Shown piece after piece: positions 36,679 through 44,328 of a stretch of DNA of 52,385 nucleotides. The notes beneath the pieces are model-generated. The model saw only the letters and a list, made by a program, of their open reading frames with translations, did not search any database and was not told the origin of the DNA. A program made the translations under genes and the position numbers. Each line of letters begins with the position of its first letter. Positions within the stretch are counted from its first letter, which is position 1. The stretch comes from a virus, in the IMG/VR virus record IMGVR_UViG_3300035070_002282, positions 1-52,385 of that record. One strand, written 5' to 3'.

Positions 36679-37874
36679 ATAAAACAATATGTATTGTTGG
36701 CGGAGGCAGCGCAGGGTGGATGGCTGCTGCGTATTTGGCAAAAAACACTCCGCATACTATTAGCCTTATTGAAAGTAAGAACATTCCTATAATCGGTGTA
36801 GGCGAAAGTACCTTTGCAAGTATGCCGACATTTCTAACAGAGTTGGGTATTACTGACGAAGACATTTACAAGGATTGTAGTGCTGTTAGGAAGTATGCAA
36901 TTAAGCATCACAATTGGAACGGCGACGGCGAAACTTGGACACATCGCTTTTGTTATAGTGACGACGACATAGAACAGCAGGATGCGTTAATGAACGATTA
37001 CGCAATTCCAGAAGAGAAATGGCGTTACGGGTTCCATTTAGATGCTACAAAGTTAGGACTATTAATTAAAGAAAAGTCTGCTATTCCAAATGGCGTAGAG
37101 CACATTATAGATGATATTATTGACGTTAATGTTACTAATGGGCAAGTAGATAGTATTGTGGGCAATAACGCAGTGTATACAGCAGATATGTTTGTAGACT
37201 GTACTGGATTTAAAGCATTACTTAGGGGAAAACTTCCTGCAGAATATAAATCGCACAACGCACTAATTAACAATTGTGCAGTATGCGGTCCGGGAACATA
37301 TGACAACGATGAAGCTCCGTTACCGTATACCGAAACATGGGCAATGGACTACGGGTGGAAGTGGAGAGTATGTTTACAGCATAGAACAGGAAACGGATAT
37401 GCTTTTAATAAAGACATGATTTCTGTAGAAGAAGCAACGCAAGAATTTATTAAAACAACACCGGGACTTAACAAAGATAAAATTTTTGTTGTAGATATAA
37501 ACAATACATACAACCCCGAACCATGGAAGGGTAATGTAATTTCGTTTGGACTTAGTTGCGGATTCTTAGAGCCACTTGAAGCAACTGGGCTGTACTTAGT
37601 GTACGGACCTTTAGAATTTTTTACGAGATTACTTGATGATCCAAAAGGTGCTCAAAAGTTTAATAGATTATGGAATCGGTTGTATACACATGTTACAGAA
37701 TTTGTGTCACATCAATTTACAACTAGTAAACTGAATCATACAGAATATTGGAGAAGTATTCCTAAAGTTGACAAAGTTGAACCTAAACACGTTCATTTTA
37801 ATAATAGTGTGTTTACTTACTACAATTATAAGTTACTTGCAGATGTGAGAAACTTGCCTCTAGTTGTTAAGTAA
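36675..37874 (+). CDS. flavin-dependent (tryptophan-type) halogenase
   Basis: The start at 36675 (399 residues) gives the usual short N-terminus before the FAD motif G9-x-G11-x-x-G14. G41-V-G-E-S follows. The proposed catalytic lysine of tryptophan halogenases aligns to K73 (VRKYAIKHHNW, compared with the known x-F-K-x-x-V-K-F-x-N-W region). The halogenase W-x-W-x-I-P motif is present but modified to WKWRVC (228-233). CGFLEPLEATG (295-305) is the strongest signature. Phage halogenases are known (VirX1 of a cyanophage). The substrate may be a free aromatic molecule or a tryptophan/tyrosine in a peptide. It requires reduced flavin, for which no reductase is seen here. Confidence 0.85.
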   Translation: MNKTICIVGGGSAGWMAAAYLAKNTPHTISLIESKNIPIIGVGESTFASMPTFLTELGITDEDIYKDCSAVRKYAIKHHNWNGDGETWTHRFCYSDDDIEQQDALMNDYAIPEEKWRYGFHLDATKLGLLIKEKSAIPNGVEHIIDDIIDVNVTNGQVDSIVGNNAVYTADMFVDCTGFKALLRGKLPAEYKSHNALINNCAVCGPGTYDNDEAPLPYTETWAMDYGWKWRVCLQHRTGNGYAFNKDMISVEEATQEFIKTTPGLNKDKIFVVDINNTYNPEPWKGNVISFGLSCGFLEPLEATGLYLVYGPLEFFTRLLDDPKGAQKFNRLWNRLYTHVTEFVSHQFTTSKLNHTEYWRSIPKVDKVEPKHVHFNNSVFTYYNYKLLADVRNLPLVVK

Positions 37875-38404
37875 TTTTCTACATTTAATCTATACAAATT
37901 TTGAGTAGTGTAATACAGCTCAATACCTTCGTGTTCTAAAGTTAGTAATCCACGTTTAACCATAAGCGGTGCTATAGATCTTGTAAGCCTGTAGCTGCTA
38001 GGAGCATGAGTATTCTTATGTGTATTTGTACTAATATATAATTTAGCATTAGGATTGTGTCGAGTTATTTCTTGCACTTGTTCGTGTAATAAGTATGACC
38101 AGTGTACACTGCTCTTAAAGTAATTTTTAGACATACCGACAGGATTGTAGTTAGGTAGTTGTGCACCTCTGAATAATACACGATACGAGTTGCTATCTAG
38201 CTCAAGTTTATGATAACCTGCTAGAGAATAAATTTCATTATTGTCAACAGCAGCAAACCATTTGCCCTGCTGCCATTTCATCTTTTCTAAAGAACTGTTG
38301 TTTTCGATGCCAAGGGCACTGCATTTATTACAGAATTCTACAACACGATCAATGTCAGACTCATTTAGTTTAATAATATGTCTATTAGGATTATTAAAAA
38401 TCAT
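37826..38404 (-). CDS. possible GNAT-like acyltransferase
   Basis: A 192-residue protein. The middle reads KWFAAVDNNEIYSLAGYHKL, then YRVLFRGAQLP and a long segment with LYISTNTHKN, which is compatible with the central sheet of a GNAT acetyltransferase. The R/Q-x-x-G-x-G/A acyl-CoA loop is not recognisable, so the fold call is weak. It overlaps the miniature adenylate-forming gene upstream by 11 bases. If that enzyme activates an acid, this protein could be the transferase partner. Its 3' end overlaps the convergent halogenase gene by 49 bases. Confidence 0.4.
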   Translation of the reverse strand: MIFNNPNRHIIKLNESDIDRVVEFCNKCSALGIENNSSLEKMKWQQGKWFAAVDNNEIYSLAGYHKLELDSNSYRVLFRGAQLPNYNPVGMSKNYFKSSVHWSYLLHEQVQEITRHNPNAKLYISTNTHKNTHAPSSYRLTRSIAPLMVKRGLLTLEHEGIELYYTTQNLYRLNVENYLTTRGKFLTSASNL

Positions 38405-39032
38405 TTTTCCATGTACTCTTATTACTAGTATCTAGTCTATGTAAAAACGTTTTTGTTTCTAAATCAAATATATCTCCGGTATGAAACCCGTTTATAACAC
38501 ATTCGCCTTCTGCTGTAAATTCCACAGCGTATCCGTCTTTAGGCGTAAAATCAAATGAACTTGTGTTATAACCTACAAATACCGGAGGAGGCATCTCTGT
38601 CAATCCGTACCAATTTGCTACTGTTTCGACGCCTTTATTTCTAAATGCATCAATCATTGCTTGATCAATTGCTCCGCTTCCTACAACCATGTAGCGAACA
38701 CAATTCATATCTAGTTCGTGCCAACCTTTAGTCTTACTTAATATTTCGTAGTGTCGTGGTACTAAACTAATAACTGTGGGTTGAAATTCATTAAACGATT
38801 TAACATAATTGTAAGGATCAAAGTTAGTGCTAAATAAATGTGCGCCTGCGGTTAACGCTGGCATTGCAGTCACAGTGTAGTTTGCAATCACATTTGCTGG
38901 AAATACATTTAGAACACGATCATGCTTTGTAAGACCTATTTCTTTTATAGATCGTTGTACATGTTCAGTAATAGATTTATGATGTATTAACTTAGGTTCT
39001 TTAGTACTTCCGCTAGTGTGCAGTGTAATCAT
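38394..39032 (-). CDS. miniature adenylate-forming (ANL) enzyme
   Basis: The start at 39032 (212 residues) is chosen because a late-type promoter at 39064-39071 would start RNA near 39058. TSGSTKEPK (residues 6-14) is the ATP-binding P-loop of acyl-CoA synthetases and relatives; WYGLTE (141-146) and FHTGDIF (183-189) are the other two core motifs, and LHRLDTSN near 197-204 looks like the hinge. The usual N-terminal about 150 residues and the C-terminal about 100-residue lid are both missing, so this is about half the normal size. It may adenylate an acid that a partner protein accepts. Confidence 0.7.
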   Translation of the reverse strand: MITLHTSGSTKEPKLIHHKSITEHVQRSIKEIGLTKHDRVLNVFPANVIANYTVTAMPALTAGAHLFSTNFDPYNYVKSFNEFQPTVISLVPRHYEILSKTKGWHELDMNCVRYMVVGSGAIDQAMIDAFRNKGVETVANWYGLTEMPPPVFVGYNTSSFDFTPKDGYAVEFTAEGECVINGFHTGDIFDLETKTFLHRLDTSNKSTWKNDF

Positions 39033-39063
39033 AAATTTTAATCCAATTATTGGTTTGCACAAA

Positions 39064-39071
39064 TATTTATA
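39064..39071 (-). promoter_or_regulatory. T4-type late promoter, reverse strand (TATAAATA)
   Basis: The complement of TATTTATA is the perfect late core TATAAATA, 32 bases before the adenylate-forming gene start at 39032. It lies directly beside the forward late core at 39072-39079, giving a back-to-back pair. Confidence 0.6.
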
Positions 39072-39079
39072 GATAAATA
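39072..39079 (+). promoter_or_regulatory. T4-type late promoter, forward strand (GATAAATA)
   Basis: GATAAATA lies 40 bases upstream of the SGNH hydrolase-like gene at 39120. The same first-base variant is used at 3119 and 7676. Immediately adjacent to the reverse-strand core. Confidence 0.58.
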
Positions 39080-39119
39080 ATTAAAGCAGCATATAATGTG
39101 AACAATGGAATACTAAATT

Positions 39120-39947
39120 ATGATTGAACAAATACACTTTTTTGGATGTAGCGTTACCGCGGGCAACGAACTATGGGAAGAAGCACACGTTACGGGGTAC
39201 AATGACCTGTCGTTTAAAGAAGCACGTAAAGTTGCTAAAGACGCAGATCAGAATCTTATTGACCCGTATAATTATAATAATTCGTTTCCTGCGCTAACTG
39301 CTAAACTACTAAATGTAGATAATTTTAAAAATCACGCAATTCCTGGAATTTCTAATAAAGAAATTGCTGCAAGAGCAATTGCCGCTTTTCCCGAAGACAA
39401 ATACACTAACACAGTTGCGCTAATTCAGTTTACTACGCACAATAGAATGGTGTTACGATACAAAGAAACTGACACTAGCTCAACAGTTGGTAGCTTTGTT
39501 ATTCATCCAACTGCCGGACACGATAGTAGACTTTCACGCAAGCAGGGTAATTTGTTAACAGAAATGTTCTTTGAGTTTTTTAACGAGTCGTTATTATCTC
39601 AAGATGATCATATGTTTGTGTACTACGCAGTAGAAGTATTGAGAAATAAAGGAATTGATGCGCACATTTTATGGTGCGACATTCAAGTCGGCGACTGGAT
39701 TCACTGGGATCACGATGCAGGTGCAGCTGACAATAATAAAGAAATTAGTATTAAGTCAGATATAGAACCTGACTATATGCAACCTGTTAATACATTTATT
39801 GCTAAAGAGTACCATAAATACAATCCAATAGGGAAAACTTTTAACGACGTAGTAGGCAACAATCAAAGATTGCCAAGATTTCACTATTCGCAAGCATCAC
39901 ATGTTTTGATTGCCAACGCCCTAGCAGAGAGGTTTAAAGATGTTTAA
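39120..39947 (+). CDS. SGNH/GDSL hydrolase-like protein
   Basis: A 275-residue protein. FFGCSVTAG has S11 at the nucleophile position of the G-D-S-L block (GCSxTxG variant). NHAIPGISNKEI (71-82) would be block II, and a threonine-histidine-asparagine near N108 corresponds to block III. SQASH near residue 261 supplies a possible catalytic histidine, but the usual aspartate three residues before it is absent. SGNH enzymes act as esterases, deacylases or O-acetyl transferases on glycans. A second SGNH protein is at 44321-45100. Confidence 0.65.
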   Translation: MIEQIHFFGCSVTAGNELWEEAHVTGYNDLSFKEARKVAKDADQNLIDPYNYNNSFPALTAKLLNVDNFKNHAIPGISNKEIAARAIAAFPEDKYTNTVALIQFTTHNRMVLRYKETDTSSTVGSFVIHPTAGHDSRLSRKQGNLLTEMFFEFFNESLLSQDDHMFVYYAVEVLRNKGIDAHILWCDIQVGDWIHWDHDAGAADNNKEISIKSDIEPDYMQPVNTFIAKEYHKYNPIGKTFNDVVGNNQRLPRFHYSQASHVLIANALAERFKDV

Positions 39948-40032
39948 TTGGATTCGAACACTATATATTAAAATTAAATATAGAAAAAAACTTAAAGAGC
40001 TATCGAAAAGATCACCGTATATTTACAGATAA
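39940..40032 (+). CDS. possible 30-residue basic peptide
   Basis: Start overlaps the preceding stop and GAGAGG stands just upstream, so translation by coupling is plausible. The peptide (MFNWIRTLYIKIKYRKKLKE, then LSKRSPYIYR) is strongly basic and aromatic, unlike random readthrough. It sits immediately before a B12-type radical SAM gene. It might be a leader or modification substrate, but such short ORFs are often spurious, so this is tentative. Confidence 0.35.
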   Translation: MFNWIRTLYIKIKYRKKLKELSKRSPYIYR

Positions 40033-40044
40033 AATAGGTAACTA

Positions 40045-42006
40045 ATGAATTCTTCTAAAAAGAAAGTAGTGATTTATGTACCTGATTCAACTAGCGGCAT
40101 CTATCTTCCGCTGCTTTGGGCCAGTGCTAAAAGCTACTATGAAATTAAAGGACAGCGGCCTGACGAGTACGAATGGATTCATCCGCGCATTAATTATGAA
40201 TTCAATTTTGAAAAACTTAAAGAACAATTACTTAAAATAAAACCAGATGTATTTGGTATTAGTATGTACATCTGGAACGATGTACAATGCCTTGAAGCAG
40301 CTAAATGGGTTAAAGAAACTTTTCCTAACTGTTTAGTAATAAGCGGCGGCCCACAACAATATTTTAAACATGAAAGAGATTGGTTTGAAAAGTACACATT
40401 CCTTGACGCAAGTCTTGATGGCGGACAATATGGCGAAGTTACTATTGCAGATATCCTAGATAATCTAACTGACGATAACAAAGTTGATTGGGATTTAGTT
40501 ACTGAAGTAGTTTATCCTGGAAAAACTATTCTGCCAAAAACAGATCGAGGAATTCTTAAAAGTAAAAAGCGTATTAACAAACGAGCCTTTATGTGGGATT
40601 ACAGTCCTTATGATATGCAACGAGATGTTATATTAGAGTGTTCTAATGAAATTAGATCGCTAACTAGCGAGAATGAAACGTATGACGTTAATGCATATGT
40701 TAATGGAAAATTAGAAACAACTCGAGGTTGTCCTTATGCGTGTGCGTTCTGTGATTGGGGCGGAGGCATTGCATCAAAGGTTATTCAAAAATCTGTAGAT
40801 AAAGTTAAGTTAGATATTAATGTTTTAGAAGAAGCAGGTTGTTCTTATATTTTCCTTTGTGATGCAAACTTTGGAATAATGCGTGACCGAGATATTGAAA
40901 TTATGAACTATCTTGCTGAACGAAAAAAGAAAAATCCATTTTTGTTTCATGTATACTTTGGCGGCTTTGCTAAATCAGACAAGCACACTGAAGTCATAAA
41001 AGAAATTTTAGACATTGATGCAAGGCATAATCTAACATGGGATTTAAGCTACAAAGCTAGTATACAAAGTATTCATAAAGATATTTTAGATAACATTAAA
41101 CGTACTGACATTTCTTTTGAAAAGCACATTTATTTGGCCAAACATCTTAAAGATAATTATAATTTTTCTTCATATGCTGAATGTATTAGTGGTCTTCCGG
41201 GAATAACTCCTGACAGATGGTACGAAGAAATGAATGTTTTTGCATCGCACAATATGGACATTTGTTTGTACAACTGGCATATGCTTCCTGAAACACCGAG
41301 TTACGATCAAGCATTTAGAGATAGAATGGGCATTAAAACTGTTGAAAAGTTTAATAACATGCAAACTAATAACTCTACATTACGTAAGAGTGAAGTAGTA
41401 GTAGAAACTTTTAGTTATACTAAAGAAGATTATAAAGAAATGTGGATGGCATATGCTATTCAACGATCGTTTTGGGCAACAGGCCTATTAAGAAAAACAA
41501 TCAAACAGATCTTAAAACAGTCAGACATTGGCTACGGCGACTTTGTTAAAATGTTTTATAGAGATTTTTTAAGAGGCAACCCCGGACCTGTATTTAAAAA
41601 ATATGTAGATCAGGTTGATAAACAGTATGCTGATTATTATGATCCAAACAGCGATGTTAGTAATTTGTCAATTATGTTTCCTACAGCTAATGTGCCAATG
41701 CAAAGTTCTCTTATGCTATTTTATTTTTACAATCTCGACAACTGTAGAGATACATTAGTGTCATGGTTAATACATAACTTTCCGTACCTTAATGAAAAGG
41801 CAATTAACAAAGAGCTTGACAAATTTATTACTGTAAACAATAGATACACTACTAAGTTCAGTTTAACTAGAGCAATTAGTTTTAACAACAGTGTTATTGA
41901 CCAATTTAAAAAAGACACAGAAGGTAACTTAGTAGACTTTATAGTTACTCAAATGGAAACTTATACTAACACCAATTTCTTGACAGCAAGGGCAATAGGT
42001 GTATAA
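40045..42006 (+). CDS. B12-binding-domain radical SAM enzyme
   Basis: A 653-residue protein. Residues about 5-140 are a Rossmann-type domain like the B12-binding domain of class B radical SAM enzymes (PDVFGISMYIW, LVISGGPQQYF), but the D-x-H-x-x-G cobalamin ligand motif is absent. The radical SAM motif is C229-x3-C233-x2-C236 (RGCPYACAFC). The core continues with FLCDANFGIM and GLPGITPDRW. A C-terminal about 200 residues are helical and unrecognised. Enzymes of this class commonly methylate unactivated carbons or phosphinates. Coupled to TauD-like and methyltransferase genes. Confidence 0.8.
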   Translation: MNSSKKKVVIYVPDSTSGIYLPLLWASAKSYYEIKGQRPDEYEWIHPRINYEFNFEKLKEQLLKIKPDVFGISMYIWNDVQCLEAAKWVKETFPNCLVISGGPQQYFKHERDWFEKYTFLDASLDGGQYGEVTIADILDNLTDDNKVDWDLVTEVVYPGKTILPKTDRGILKSKKRINKRAFMWDYSPYDMQRDVILECSNEIRSLTSENETYDVNAYVNGKLETTRGCPYACAFCDWGGGIASKVIQKSVDKVKLDINVLEEAGCSYIFLCDANFGIMRDRDIEIMNYLAERKKKNPFLFHVYFGGFAKSDKHTEVIKEILDIDARHNLTWDLSYKASIQSIHKDILDNIKRTDISFEKHIYLAKHLKDNYNFSSYAECISGLPGITPDRWYEEMNVFASHNMDICLYNWHMLPETPSYDQAFRDRMGIKTVEKFNNMQTNNSTLRKSEVVVETFSYTKEDYKEMWMAYAIQRSFWATGLLRKTIKQILKQSDIGYGDFVKMFYRDFLRGNPGPVFKKYVDQVDKQYADYYDPNSDVSNLSIMFPTANVPMQSSLMLFYFYNLDNCRDTLVSWLIHNFPYLNEKAINKELDKFITVNNRYTTKFSLTRAISFNNSVIDQFKKDTEGNLVDFIVTQMETYTNTNFLTARAIGV

Positions 42007-43085
42007 TGAAGGTAACAAAGTTTCCTGTAGGTAATTATGGAGTTATTATTGACGATTTAGACCTCGATAATATTACTAATGAAGAATGGGAAGAAATTGG
42101 TAAACTCCATTTAAAGAACTTAGTTACAATTATACGAGGCAGTAAGTGCAACGTAGACCAATTTTCTAAACTTATACACCAATGGGGTCCTGAGTTTTGG
42201 AGTTTAAAATATTCATTACTTAAAAAGTATAATCTAAACTGGAGTACTTTTCAAGCAGCAGTACTAGCTGACTTACCTATTATTGAACCAATAGATAAAG
42301 AAATTTTAGACATTCTTTACAAGGCAAGTGTAACTGCTGAGAATGGTAAAAGCATTAATTTTTTTAGTTCGTCAAAAGACGAAAAAGGTGATTACGGATT
42401 ATACGGCGGCCAAGAATTAGACTGGCATATGCACAGCAGCGGCAACTATGTTTTTGAACATGCTGTTAGCTTACTAGCTGCTAAGAACGTTGTAGGCACT
42501 GCTACGGGCTTTGTAAGCACTGCTGATTACTATGAAAGTGTCTCAGAAAGTTTTAGATCAGAACTTAATGACATGATTGTATTACACAAATACGATAGTG
42601 CAGATGTAGACCCTCCTTTTAGACCAAGTGAAGAAGCAGTACTTAAATTTAAAATGTGCCCAGTGGACTATAATGAAGTGCCTATGGTAATACAAAGTCC
42701 TGGAGGAATTAAAGGATTGCACTTTTCTCCTCCTACTATGTACAAAATTAAAGATGCAACTGAAAAAGAAAGTCAGAAAATATTTAATACTATTTCAAAA
42801 AAATTGTTTAGTAAGAAATATATTTATGATCATTGGTATACGCAAGACGGCGATTTTTTAACATTTGACAATAGCATCACACTACACAGACGAGTAGGTC
42901 AAACAGACGACAGAAAAATATATAGAATAGAACACACCTACGATAATCTGTTAGATAAATTTTACGAACCGTTTTTACAAGAAAAGTATGCTAAACAACA
43001 TAGAAAAATGATTAGACAAATTATGAATCTAGATAAAAGTTCTGGATTTATTAAGCCTCCATTTAAGATTAAGGATTTATTATGA
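42006..43085 (+). CDS. TauD/TfdA-like oxygenase with H-x-H metal motif
   Basis: A 359-residue protein whose layout matches TauD/TfdA-family 2OG dioxygenases: N-terminal beta region, a metal site after W140, then TFDNSITLHRR with distal H294 and R303/R307 (DRKIYRIEH) for 2-oxoglutarate. The first two ligands read H141-M142-H143 instead of the normal H-x-D. The bases at 42426-42434 (CAT ATG CAC) confirm this. It overlaps the radical SAM gene (TAATG) and the methyltransferase gene (ATGA). Activity cannot be assumed because the acidic ligand is replaced. Confidence 0.72.
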   Translation: MKVTKFPVGNYGVIIDDLDLDNITNEEWEEIGKLHLKNLVTIIRGSKCNVDQFSKLIHQWGPEFWSLKYSLLKKYNLNWSTFQAAVLADLPIIEPIDKEILDILYKASVTAENGKSINFFSSSKDEKGDYGLYGGQELDWHMHSSGNYVFEHAVSLLAAKNVVGTATGFVSTADYYESVSESFRSELNDMIVLHKYDSADVDPPFRPSEEAVLKFKMCPVDYNEVPMVIQSPGGIKGLHFSPPTMYKIKDATEKESQKIFNTISKKLFSKKYIYDHWYTQDGDFLTFDNSITLHRRVGQTDDRKIYRIEHTYDNLLDKFYEPFLQEKYAKQHRKMIRQIMNLDKSSGFIKPPFKIKDLL

Positions 43086-43765
43086 CACCTAAAGAAAAAC
43101 AAATTAAAGAGTTTTACGACACTATTACATTTCCGGGATTATATAAATCTATAGATGTTGTTGAGTATGGTGACTATTTAATCTACGAACGTTACTTGAG
43201 ATTCTATGAAGATAATGATGTAACTACAGTTCTTGACATTGGGTGCGGCAGCGGATTTGTCACTAATGTTATTGCGTATAATAATCCGCATCTAAAAATT
43301 ACTGCTATTGATTTCAGCGACACTATTGAGCACGGAAAGAAAATTGCAAAAGAGTTAGGCATTAAGAATATTAAATGGGTCAAAGCAAACTTTTTAACAA
43401 AGAAATTTAATAACACATATGACGTAGTGTTTGCTAACGGCTCTTTACATCATATGCCCGAATATAAAACTGCTGTAGAAAAAGCAAAGTCGTTAACGCA
43501 TAATTTCTTATTAGTTGGGCTTTATAACAAATACGGCAAATGGATACAACGAAACATAGTCCCCAAATTTAGTACTGTTTGTTTTGAATTAGATCAAATG
43601 TCTATTCCGTTTGAACTTAGTTTTACACATAATCAATCTAAGAAAGCATTTAAAGAGTTTAAACTTGTAAAAGTTACTCCTAGTATATTTGGTGTGGGCG
43701 TAGACTTTGTAAGTCTGTTTAGAGGTAAATGGGGCGGATTTACGTTTTATACGTTTAAAAGATAA
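43082..43765 (+). CDS. SAM-dependent methyltransferase (class I)
   Basis: A 227-residue protein with a standard motif I, LDIGCGSGF (51-59), an acidic strand end KITAIDFS, KWVKANFL and then DVVFANGSLHHM, the usual post-I and catalytic-strand elements of class I methyltransferases. No target specificity is evident. It completes a tight three-gene unit (B12-type radical SAM, TauD-like, methyltransferase). Its last 19 bases overlap the convergent gene at 43747. Confidence 0.82.
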   Translation: MTPKEKQIKEFYDTITFPGLYKSIDVVEYGDYLIYERYLRFYEDNDVTTVLDIGCGSGFVTNVIAYNNPHLKITAIDFSDTIEHGKKIAKELGIKNIKWVKANFLTKKFNNTYDVVFANGSLHHMPEYKTAVEKAKSLTHNFLLVGLYNKYGKWIQRNIVPKFSTVCFELDQMSIPFELSFTHNQSKKAFKEFKLVKVTPSIFGVGVDFVSLFRGKWGGFTFYTFKR

Positions 43766-44328
43766 TCTGAAAACATAGCAACAGCTAATCCAAAACTAAC
43801 GTGTTTAGGTTCTGATTTTTCAGCAAGTGGTACTGCTAAAGTCCAACGCCCTTTGGGACCAGGACAGTATGTACTGTGTAACATTCCTACTTGTACTAAA
43901 CTAGGAATATTTGTAGGTGTCCTGTGTATTTCATTGCACTGATGAGCTTCTGCTCTTAGATAATTTACGCCAAATGTAGTTGTAATTGGTTCGGGTGCGA
44001 ATCCTTTTTTAGGTTGCCACCAGATAATTTCGCCATCACCGTATGAGATATTTAATCTTGCAATATCGCTTATATGGTCTGTATCTGCATGTAACCAAAT
44101 ACCTCCGCCGGGCGGAGTATAAAATGCCTCCCAAGATGGAATACGTAGTCCGGAAATACCTTCCATAAAGTCTACAAACTCTTTGTTAATCATTGTCTTA
44201 GGATCAAGTTCTACATGATTTAATTGATCGGGATTTTCCGGAAATAATTTAAACAGATCTATTTCCGGCATCACTGGAAGATTTAAGTACTGGTGTACAT
44301 ATGGCTTTCTTTTAAATAGATTAAACAT
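43747..44328 (-). CDS. 2OG-Fe(II) oxygenase-like protein, paralogue 2 of the SGNH operon
   Basis: A 193-residue protein. H80-x-D82 (IWLHADTDH), distal H151 (GMLHSTYCPG) and R161 (KGRWTLAVPL) make a full cupin-type iron site. It is paralogous to the gene at 45097-45702 (same order: FYTPPxGG, HxDT, WWxP, FG.xYL.A, SLVxxGxxHST, GRWTLxxxL). It is the last gene of the reverse operon 47280-43747 and overlaps the SGNH gene by 8 bases. Confidence 0.75.
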   Translation of the reverse strand: MFNLFKRKPYVHQYLNLPVMPEIDLFKLFPENPDQLNHVELDPKTMINKEFVDFMEGISGLRIPSWEAFYTPPGGGIWLHADTDHISDIARLNISYGDGEIIWWQPKKGFAPEPITTTFGVNYLRAEAHQCNEIHRTPTNIPSLVQVGMLHSTYCPGPKGRWTLAVPLAEKSEPKHVSFGLAVAMFSDYLLNV

